DNA of 27,186 nt. Origin: a virus. A model generated the notes under the pieces. That model was not told where the DNA came from, did not search any database, and worked only from the letters and a program-made list of their open reading frames with translations. The stretch is from positions 1-27,186 of IMG/VR virus record IMGVR_UViG_3300000176_000967. One strand, written 5' to 3'. Shown piece after piece: positions 1-5,025 of the stretch. Within the stretch, counting starts at the first letter, position 1. Every line of letters starts with the position of its first letter. Made by a program: the position numbers and the translations under genes.

Positions 1-104
1 TAATTAAAATTGGCACACTAACTGAAGGCAAAAGCAATGAAGCATCTAAAAAGAAGGAGCTTGTCTCCCGAAACTTATCGGTCTTTAGCCGATAAGTAGT
101 TCAT
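1..104 (+). repeat. Structured 105-nt repeat, copy A1 (cut by window edge)
   Basis: This segment matches 4894-4998 over its whole length with one single-base indel (five versus six A's after the GCATCT) and one substitution in a hairpin loop. It may extend left of the window. It contains a small GGAG/CTCC hairpin and then a 9-bp hairpin at 73-97 (arms ACTTATCGG and CCGATAAGT, loop TCTTTAG), followed by AGTTCAT. The indel shifts every reading frame between the two copies and each copy has stops, so the conserved unit is better explained as RNA or DNA structure than as protein. Confidence 0.85.
73..97 (+). repeat. TCTTTAG-loop hairpin, stem type A (copy A1)
   Basis: Perfect 9-bp stem at 73-81 and 89-97 around the 7-nt loop TCTTTAG, preceded by GAAAC overlapping the stem base and followed by AGTTCAT. 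Same loop and flanks as the type B hairpins, but a different stem sequence. Confidence 0.8.
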
Positions 105-140
105 CTGAGAAAAGTTACAGAGATCACATTGAAACCTGAA

Positions 141-172
141 ACACATTAGTCTTTAGCTAATGTGTAGTTCAT
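141..172 (+). repeat. TCTTTAG-loop hairpin, stem type B (copy B1)
   Basis: Stem ACACATTAG (141-149) pairs with CTAATGTGT (157-165) around loop TCTTTAG (150-156), followed by AGTTCAT (166-172). A copy with the same stem and the same upstream TGAAAC-TGAAAC pattern lies in inverted orientation at 2952-2995. It sits just beyond the 3' end of the minus-strand nuclease gene, so it could also act at that gene's end. Confidence 0.8.
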
Positions 173-175
173 AGA

Positions 176-709
176 TTAATCAACCTTTCTAAAAACCAGT
201 TTACAAGTTAAATTATGAGAAAGCTGCCTAATAAAATTATGGGTAGCTTTTTCTTTATGTATTAACGGAGCTTTTTTAATTGTTTCAAATTCTTGTTTCT
301 CATTCATATAGATTAGCCCAGCATATTGTGGAATATCTTCTATTGGTAATAAGTTTTCTGGAACAACAAAATAGAAATAGTTTGGAGTTAAATACCAAAT
401 ATCTCTCACCATATTGTTATTTTCTTTTATAAGGCGCTCTTTCACACCAACACCTTCTAACATTAACTTATGTTTTTCCTTCTTAAAATCAGCCTTAAAA
501 TCTGATTTAGATATCTTTACTTCATATTCATATATGTAGTCTGACTTACTTATTGAAATAACATCACATTCTGATAAACCATATCCAGTAAAGTGTGAGG
601 TTATTGGTGAATGTTGTTTTTCATATAAATACATAGCTAAAGCTGCCTCTATATTTTTTGAGGCCGTATTACTTCTTTTAATTTTTCTGATACTTGATTT
701 TCTACTCAT
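176..709 (-). CDS. MmcB-like PD-(D/E)XK nuclease family protein
   Basis: The 177-aa product has the layout of the MmcB/YraN-like restriction-endonuclease fold. A helix with Glu21 is followed by Asp49 (ECDVISIS) and a strand carrying Glu63-Val-Lys65, which is a D...ExK nuclease core. Then come KSDF, and a C-terminal half (WYLTPNYFYFVVPENLLP, then an AGLIY strand) like MmcB proteins, in which a 'fyfavP' strand and an 'aGli' strand follow the core. MmcB was linked to DNA repair in Caulobacter; a phage copy could act in repair, recombination or host DNA breakdown, which is inference. The gene is transcribed divergently from the 744 gene with only 34 bp between start codons, so the two share a short promoter region. 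The N-terminus is basic (MSRKSSIRKIKRS). Family placement is from motif recognition only. Confidence 0.65.
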   Translation of the reverse strand: MSRKSSIRKIKRSNTASKNIEAALAMYLYEKQHSPITSHFTGYGLSECDVISISKSDYIYEYEVKISKSDFKADFKKEKHKLMLEGVGVKERLIKENNNMVRDIWYLTPNYFYFVVPENLLPIEDIPQYAGLIYMNEKQEFETIKKAPLIHKEKATHNFIRQLSHNLTCKLVFRKVD

Positions 710-743
710 AAATTATATATCTAAAATTTTAATATATAGCAAC

Positions 744-1316
744 ATGAAATATATTATTAGTATAAGACAAAAATCAGAAGATGCTACTAAGAGAGAACAA
801 TTTGTTCGTGGTAGTGAAGGAACCGTTCAAACTAAAATAATCAATATGATTAATGCTAATCCTTATGGTGATTATGATTTTTTAGTAAATGAAGATGGGA
901 ATAAATACATACAAACTTCAGAAGAACTATTAGGAGAAGTTGTAAATATAGTAGATGATAATTGTTTAGCCGAATTTACTGAAGATGAAGATGGCAATCC
1001 TATGATATTATTAAGCCATTTTGAAGGAGCGCTTCCTCAACAACATACTGTTGATCAATTAAAAGCTTTAAGAAAAATTACTAAAAAAACTGATATTGGT
1101 GATAAAATTAGTGACATGAATAAACAAGGGGCTAACATTCAATATATCAGAAATCCAATAGATACCGGAGTCGAATCTACACAAGACTATGAAAGAAGTA
1201 ATAAAAAATTTGAACCAAACTGGAATCTTAAGCGTATAAAGCCTTTTAAAGGATATTTTTATGATCAAACAACTTCAGATAGACCTTCACATAAAAAGAA
1301 AAAGAAAAAGAAGTAA
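744..1316 (+). CDS. Hypothetical phage protein with poly-lysine tail
   Basis: The 190-aa product is not a family I recognise. The first two thirds look like a compact, acidic alpha/beta domain (NEDGNKYIQTSEELLGEVVNI). The last 60 residues are basic and probably extended, ending in a run of seven lysines. No signal peptide or membrane segment is visible. Its TAA stop shares one base with the ATG of the phosphoesterase gene (TAATG at 1314-1318), so the two are translationally coupled and likely co-expressed. A lysine tail could mean nucleic-acid contact, but there is no direct evidence. The A-rich codon run for the tail is a place where replication slippage could change the length. Confidence 0.75.
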   Translation: MKYIISIRQKSEDATKREQFVRGSEGTVQTKIINMINANPYGDYDFLVNEDGNKYIQTSEELLGEVVNIVDDNCLAEFTEDEDGNPMILLSHFEGALPQQHTVDQLKALRKITKKTDIGDKISDMNKQGANIQYIRNPIDTGVESTQDYERSNKKFEPNWNLKRIKPFKGYFYDQTTSDRPSHKKKKKKK

Positions 1317-1849
1317 TGATTAAAAAATATCAAGATTTTTTAGAAAGTAAAAGTAGTAAATTTTATGATTATGGTTGTGTTATGATTTATCCGACAATCG
1401 AAAATTGGTCTGAAATAACATCTATAATTCATCCAGATGATGTTTATAACCCATCGCCTACTTATGGCATTGAATCTGATCCACATATTACTTTACTATA
1501 TGGTCTTCACCCTGAAGTAACTCATGAACAAATAGGTGATGTATTAAATAAATTTAAAGGTAAGTCCTTTGGAATTGATATTAATGGAATTGGAAAATTT
1601 GATAACAAAGATTTTAGTGTAGTTAAATTTAATATCGACTCCCCTATTCTACACGAAATTAATCATGAGTTAACTAAATTACCACATACAACAGATTACC
1701 CAAATTATGTTCCTCACATGACAATCGCATATGTAAAACCTGGCTCTGCTGATAAGTATTTATCAGGCGATTATAGAAAGACATTTAACAACGTGAATAA
1801 AGTGGTTTATTCAATGACAGATGGTAATAAAATTCCTTTTCAATTATAA
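1316..1849 (+). CDS. 2H phosphoesterase, possible Acb1-type anti-CBASS nuclease
   Basis: The 177-aa product carries the two His-x-Thr motifs of the 2H phosphoesterase superfamily: H57-I-T59 in PHITLLYG and H134-M-T136 in PHMTIAYV, each on a predicted beta strand. This superfamily includes 2'-5' RNA ligase-like and cyclic phosphodiesterase enzymes. It also includes phage Acb1 (T4 gp57B), which cuts cyclic nucleotide signals to disarm CBASS. Length and motif spacing (77 residues) are near those of Acb1, and the gene is on a T4-like phage, so an anti-defence role is plausible. Other 2H members act on RNA ends or ADP-ribose phosphates, so the substrate is open. The start overlaps the previous stop by one base. 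The gene is followed by about 70 bp of AT-rich leader to the SSB gene. Confidence 0.75.
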   Translation: MIKKYQDFLESKSSKFYDYGCVMIYPTIENWSEITSIIHPDDVYNPSPTYGIESDPHITLLYGLHPEVTHEQIGDVLNKFKGKSFGIDINGIGKFDNKDFSVVKFNIDSPILHEINHELTKLPHTTDYPNYVPHMTIAYVKPGSADKYLSGDYRKTFNNVNKVVYSMTDGNKIPFQL

Positions 1850-1880
1850 ACAATTATATTAATTATTGATATAATAAGTA

Positions 1881-1898
1881 ATCAAGCCTAAGCTTGAT
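1881..1898 (+). promoter_or_regulatory. Leader hairpin upstream of the gp32-like gene (possible autogenous operator)
   Basis: Arms ATCAAGC (1881-1887) and GCTTGAT (1892-1898) with loop CTAA lie 19 bases before the SSB start codon and are followed by an A-run and an unstructured AT-rich stretch. T4 gene 32 is translationally autoregulated by gp32 binding that starts at a structured element in its leader and spreads over unstructured A/U-rich RNA to the start. This layout is similar, but no pseudoknot is clear, so the function is inference. Confidence 0.4.
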
Positions 1899-1917
1899 AT
1901 AAAAAAAATTAACGGCA

Positions 1918-2877
1918 ATGGCAGAATTAGATGATTTATTTAGTGGCAGTTTAGATTCAAAAATGGATTTTTTGAATGAAAAAAAGGCAGTAAATGCAGA
2001 TGGCATTTATCGTATCGACTTATCAAAAGTAAAAGATAAGAAAAAAGGTTACAGATCAGTAGTTAGGTTTCTTCCTAACTTAACCAAAGAAGGAAAAGTT
2101 GGTCAGTTAGCAGTTGAGAAAATTACTCACTATGTTGACATTAAAAATGCAAAAGAATTATCTGGATGGTTCGATTCAGCAAAGAATTTCAATGAGAAAT
2201 GTGCTTTGACTGATCTTTATTACACAATGATGAATTCAAAAAATGCAATTCTTCAAGAAAAAGCAAAATGTTTAAAGTATAGTAAAAAATACTACTCATA
2301 TGTTCTTATCATTGAAGATGAACAACAACCTGAATTAGTTGGTAAGGTTATGATTTTCCAATATGGAAAAACAATTAAAGACAAAATTCAAGCTGAAAAA
2401 AATGGCGAGATAAGTGGTGTATCTTGTAATGTTTTTGATTTATCAGCTGGTAAAGATTTTGTTCTTTCAGTTAAAGAAATTCAGACTGGTGATGAAACTT
2501 ATCCTGATTATAAAAATTCAGCCTTTAAACCAGAAACTTCTTCTTTACCAATTTATATTGAAGGAAAAGGATTTAAAAATGTTCCTTTAGTAAACGGTAA
2601 AGTTGATCCTAAGACTCAATCTATGGTTAAAGATTTCTTATTAAAAAGAGATCATGAACTTGAAGAATTTTCACCTAAGAGATTAACAGAAGAACAACAA
2701 GCTAAAATCAATGAGATTACAGCTTATTTAACAGGTAAAGCTTCTGCATCTTTCAAAAAAGAAGCTGTTGCATCTTCTGATGACTTTGATTTTGAAGAAT
2801 CACATACTGCATCAAGTAGTAGTTCATCCTCTTCATCCTCTGATGATGATACAGAAGATTTCTTTAAAGATTTTTAA
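1918..2877 (+). CDS. T4 gp32-like single-stranded DNA-binding protein
   Basis: The 319-aa product follows T4 gp32 in order. An N-terminal segment leads to a VVRFLPN strand near residues 48-54 (T4: AVIRFLP). A central OB-fold region includes KYSKKYYSYVLIIEDE and GKVMIFQYGKTIKDKI at 120-157 (T4: ...SYWANILVVKD...GKVFKYRFGKKIWDKI). A linker ends in a run of ten serines, and the acidic/aromatic tail is DDDTEDFFKDF. In T4 that tail recruits replication and recombination proteins, and gp32 coats ssDNA during replication, recombination and repair. The T4 zinc site (His64, Cys77, Cys87, Cys90) is not preserved: only His71, Cys95 and Cys118 are near, with the wrong spacing, so zinc binding is doubtful. 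The gene is flanked by a leader hairpin and a strong terminator, suggesting its own transcription unit. Confidence 0.9.
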   Translation: MAELDDLFSGSLDSKMDFLNEKKAVNADGIYRIDLSKVKDKKKGYRSVVRFLPNLTKEGKVGQLAVEKITHYVDIKNAKELSGWFDSAKNFNEKCALTDLYYTMMNSKNAILQEKAKCLKYSKKYYSYVLIIEDEQQPELVGKVMIFQYGKTIKDKIQAEKNGEISGVSCNVFDLSAGKDFVLSVKEIQTGDETYPDYKNSAFKPETSSLPIYIEGKGFKNVPLVNGKVDPKTQSMVKDFLLKRDHELEEFSPKRLTEEQQAKINEITAYLTGKASASFKKEAVASSDDFDFEESHTASSSSSSSSSSDDDTEDFFKDF

Positions 2878-2900
2878 GACTAATTGATTATCAATGAATT

Positions 2901-2928
2901 ATAGCCTCTTCGGAGGCTATTTTTATTT
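2901..2928 (+). terminator. Rho-independent terminator after the SSB gene
   Basis: An 8-bp stem (ATAGCCTC at 2901-2908, GAGGCTAT at 2913-2920) with a stable TTCG tetraloop is followed by TTTTATTT. It starts 24 bases after the SSB stop codon. Confidence 0.9.
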
Positions 2929-2951
2929 ATAAAAGTCTAACATTTCTATTA

Positions 2952-2995
2952 ATGAACTACACATTAGCTAAAGACTAATGTGTTTCAAGTTTCAT
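2952..2995 (-). repeat. TCTTTAG-loop hairpin, stem type B (copy B2, inverted)
   Basis: Read on the minus strand this has the same 9-bp stem, TCTTTAG loop and AGTTCAT flank as the hairpin at 141-172, with a near-identical upstream flank. On the plus strand the arms are 2959-2967 and 2975-2983 and the loop CTAAAGA is 2968-2974. Confidence 0.8.
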
Positions 2996-3145
2996 AGACT
3001 TATCTAACGACAACGCCTCCAACTGTTTTTGTTTAATGTCCGACTCAATCCCTGAACCAGACAATATTTTTAAACCTTGTTTTAATATGTTTTTACTTGC
3101 ATTAGTATGAGTTTTAATCTCTCTTTTTGATTTTTTTAACCTTTT
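2975..3145 (-). pseudogene. Possible gene remnant: open frame without a start codon
   Basis: A 56-codon open frame lies between two inverted hairpins. It opens just after a TAA in the A/T repeat and ends at a TAG inside hairpin B2. Its predicted product is basic and helical (for example KNILKQGLKILSGSGIE, then DIKQKQLEAL) and looks protein-like, but there is no ATG, GTG or near-upstream TTG start. It could be the tail of a gene truncated by rearrangement at the hairpins, or a chance open frame. The segment KTHTNASKNI faintly resembles the start of the nuclease encoded at 176-709; this may be coincidence. Confidence 0.25.
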
Positions 3146-3166
3146 TTAACTTTTTTAACTTTTTTT
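3131..3166. repeat. Short tandem T-tract repeat
   Basis: Runs of six or seven T's separated by AAC or AACC recur with a period of about 10 bases. Regularly phased T/A tracts of this kind bend DNA. The repeat lies between the two inverted hairpins and is probably prone to slippage. Confidence 0.6.
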
Positions 3167-3187
3167 GATATAAATAATTACCAAAAT

Positions 3188-3210
3188 CACAGAAGCTAAA
3201 GACTTCTGTG
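3188..3210 (-). repeat. TCTTTAG-loop hairpin, stem type C (copy C', inverted)
   Basis: On the plus strand the arms are CACAGAAG (3188-3195) and CTTCTGTG (3203-3210) with loop CTAAAGA. Read on the minus strand it is identical to the hairpin at 4728-4750. The 15 bases on its 3' side (minus strand; 3173-3187) are also identical between the two copies. Confidence 0.8.
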
Positions 3211-3407
3211 TGGTCAATATAAATCTATCAAATGGTTGTAAATTTGTATAATGGTTCAATCTTATAACACCATCCATTGTTTTTACTGATATGGTGGAAA
3301 AGACGAGATAGAGGAATTTCTCCAGTGACTTCTTAAAATTATTATATAAACTTTCTCTGTATTAATAAATACAATTAATGTATAGATTTATAAAAATAAT
3401 TTAAATT
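3211..3407 (+). other. Gene-free leader before the 295-aa gene
   Basis: About 200 bases with no credible open frame on either strand. A 6-bp inverted repeat (CACCAT 3268-3273, ATGGTG 3291-3296) and weaker pairings suggest a partly structured 5' leader for the 3408 gene. The last 70 bases are AT-rich and unstructured, ending in the start codon without a Shine-Dalgarno sequence. No recognisable riboswitch. Confidence 0.4.
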
Positions 3408-4295
3408 ATGTTTCCAAATTTAAAAAGTAAAAAATTCTTAGACGTATCTACTAGCAAACCTGTAGTTGTTAAAGAACAGTTCGAGAATATTGCTATATTA
3501 GACAACAACCAAAGAGTTGATGTTAAAAGATTATTAGATAAAAGCTACTATGATGACTATATTGATCCTTCTAGTTTTTTTGATATATCTAACTTGCAAA
3601 TTTTTGCTGATAAAATAAAATCTATACCTAATGAAGCACTACAGAACATGAATGATGATGATTCTCCTATCATAACATCATATGATCCAGAAGAAGAAAA
3701 AAGAATTTTGGAAAAGAAGGCTAGAGAGATGTATAGTCAACCAAATACATCTGTTATGAGTCAAATTGACAAATTTAAAGGTATGATTGATGAAGATGAA
3801 TTACCAAATATATCAACACCCACTAATGTTGTCAAAGTATCAACGAATCAAAATTTTAATCAGGTTCAAGTCAATCAACCTGTTCAGAATAATCAAAGTG
3901 ATCCAATGATCAATATGTTTAGGAACATTAAAAGAAATACAGATTTTAAAATATCTATTGATATTGAAAACAAAATACCTCGTCCAGATTTTATTGAAAT
4001 GATGGAAGATTCGTATGAAGTTAGTATTATTGACTATTTATCTGACGAGTTTACTAAATCCATTTTAAGTGATACCTCAATAATTAGAGGTAAAATAAAG
4101 GAAGCTATTAGAGATATTGTTTATAACAAAAAAGTTTCTGAAAAAAAAGAAATTCCTAATGTTCCGGAAAAAAAAAGAGAGAAATTAAATGAAGGTGTTG
4201 AGAAAAAAACTAAGAGAACCCCTCGTAAGCCAGATTCCTCTAAGTATAGAGAAATTGAAGAAGGTCAAGAACCAGAAAAACCAAATGTTAACTAA
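3408..4295 (+). CDS. Hypothetical phage protein, probably modular with disordered segments
   Basis: The 295-aa product is unrecognised. Three parts can be seen: an N-terminal region of about 110 residues rich in Asp and Lys; a Gln/Asn/Val-rich low-complexity linker around residues 135-170 (QNFNQVQVNQPVQNNQ); and a helical segment (DYLSDEFTKSILS, then IIRGKIKEAIRDIVY) followed by a strongly basic, Lys/Pro/Glu-rich tail. No membrane segment or signal peptide. The stop codon abuts the start of the 125-aa gene with no spacing, so the two form a coupled pair ended by a terminator. Position before virion genes would suit a structural or assembly role, but this is inference only. Confidence 0.7.
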   Translation: MFPNLKSKKFLDVSTSKPVVVKEQFENIAILDNNQRVDVKRLLDKSYYDDYIDPSSFFDISNLQIFADKIKSIPNEALQNMNDDDSPIITSYDPEEEKRILEKKAREMYSQPNTSVMSQIDKFKGMIDEDELPNISTPTNVVKVSTNQNFNQVQVNQPVQNNQSDPMINMFRNIKRNTDFKISIDIENKIPRPDFIEMMEDSYEVSIIDYLSDEFTKSILSDTSIIRGKIKEAIRDIVYNKKVSEKKEIPNVPEKKREKLNEGVEKKTKRTPRKPDSSKYREIEEGQEPEKPNVN

Positions 4296-4673
4296 ATGAT
4301 AGAAAATTCAATTATAGACAGCGCTAAATCAATAAGAAATGAATTCTTAAAATTAACAAAAACATTATCTGTTTACGAAGATGATGTTAAAAAATTGGCC
4401 GAATATTTCTTTAAAGTTTCTAATGAGTTAAAAAATATAGAATCTGAAATAACAAATAAAGATACCATAGAAAGTATTAAAAATAAGATAATTAGTAAAT
4501 TATCTGACTTAGAACTAGAATCTGAAAGAGTATCTAAAAAGATAGAGAATATAAACAATCAAATAGAAAAACTCAAAAAAGAAGAAATGGACTTATATAA
4601 AGTTATAAAGAAAAGACACCCTTCTATGTCTGATGATCAAATACGAAGTGAAATACAAGAAAGAGTATTCTAA
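4296..4673 (+). CDS. Small coiled-coil phage protein
   Basis: The 125-aa product is almost entirely helical. Heptad-like patterns of Leu/Ile with Lys/Glu run from about residue 25 to 105 (for example SKLSDLELESERVSKKIENI), so it probably forms a coiled coil or helical bundle. I do not recognise a family. Its ATG directly follows the TAA of the upstream gene (4293-4298), implying coupled expression and perhaps interaction with that product. It is followed four bases later by a strong terminator, so the two genes form one transcription unit. Candidate roles such as assembly chaperone or scaffold component cannot be separated from the sequence. Confidence 0.75.
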   Translation: MIENSIIDSAKSIRNEFLKLTKTLSVYEDDVKKLAEYFFKVSNELKNIESEITNKDTIESIKNKIISKLSDLELESERVSKKIENINNQIEKLKKEEMDLYKVIKKRHPSMSDDQIRSEIQERVF

Positions 4674-4677
4674 AAAA

Positions 4678-4707
4678 TAAACCCTTCAATGAAGGGTTTA
4701 TTTTTTT
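4678..4707 (+). terminator. Rho-independent terminator after the coiled-coil gene
   Basis: A 10-bp stem (TAAACCCTTC at 4678-4687, GAAGGGTTTA at 4691-4700) with loop AAT is followed by seven T's. It begins almost at the stop codon. Confidence 0.9.
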
Positions 4708-4727
4708 ATATTGAAAACCAAAGAAAA

Positions 4728-4765
4728 CACAGAAGTCTTTAGCTTCTGTGATTTTGGTAATTATT
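4728..4765 (+). repeat. TCTTTAG-loop hairpin, stem type C (copy C)
   Basis: Arms CACAGAAG (4728-4735) and CTTCTGTG (4743-4750) enclose TCTTTAG. The following 15 bases (4751-4765) are shared with the inverted copy near 3173-3210, giving 38 identical bases in all. It lies 21 bases after the T-run of a terminator, so it is not needed as a terminator for that gene. Confidence 0.8.
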
Positions 4766-4829
4766 CACTAAATTCAATTAAAGGAAAGAGTCTATATTAA
4801 ATATATAATATGTTAGGAAATTAAAAAAA

Positions 4830-4998
4830 TTCTAGCATCGGCAGGGACTGTCGATTACAGGCGTGGAGCAAAAATAAGACCTGATTAGATAACTAATTAA
4901 AATTGGCACACTAACTGAAGGCAAAAGCAATGAAGCATCTAAAAAAGAAGGAGCTTGTCTCCCGAAACTTATCGGTGTTTAGCCGATAAGTAGTTCAT
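4830..4998 (+). ncRNA. Candidate structured RNA or leader, containing repeat copy A2
   Basis: This gene-free stretch is less AT-rich than its surroundings and holds four stacked hairpins: 4837-4855 (8 bp with one G-T pair), ATTAG/CTAAT near 4884-4897, GGAG/CTCC near 4950-4962, and a 9-bp hairpin at 4967-4991 with loop TGTTTAG. From 4894 on it repeats the left edge of the window. It ends 27 bases before the 614-aa virion gene, so it is either a 5' leader of that gene or an independent small RNA. It does not fold as a tRNA, and I do not recognise a riboswitch or intron core. Confidence 0.45.
4967..4991 (+). repeat. TCTTTAG-family hairpin, stem type A (copy A2)
   Basis: Stem identical to copy A1 (4967-4975 with 4983-4991). 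The loop reads TGTTTAG, the only loop change among the five copies. AGTTCAT follows at 4992-4998, and similarity to copy A1 stops there. Confidence 0.8.
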
Positions 4999-5025
4999 AT
5001 ATATAACTAAAATAGTCAAGTAGAA

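Noticed and set aside
1-175. CRISPR-like repeats (GAAAC before each hairpin)
   Set aside because: Copies are few, unevenly spaced, in both orientations and have different stems, with no spacer-sized regular intervals and no cas genes.
3169-3176. TATAAATA, identical to the T4 late promoter core
   Set aside because: In sequence this AT-rich the 8-mer occurs by chance (also inside genes and at 2924-2931 on the other strand), and it lies 230 bases from the next start codon.
4931-4989. Short peptide starting at the ATG in the duplicated segment
   Set aside because: The single-base indel between the two copies shifts the frame, so the peptide is not conserved while the hairpins are.
4830-4998. 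tRNA, tmRNA or group I intron core
   Set aside because: No cloverleaf with a TTC arm and acceptor stem could be formed, no proteolysis-tag frame, and the intron P/Q/R/S core sequences are not recognisable.
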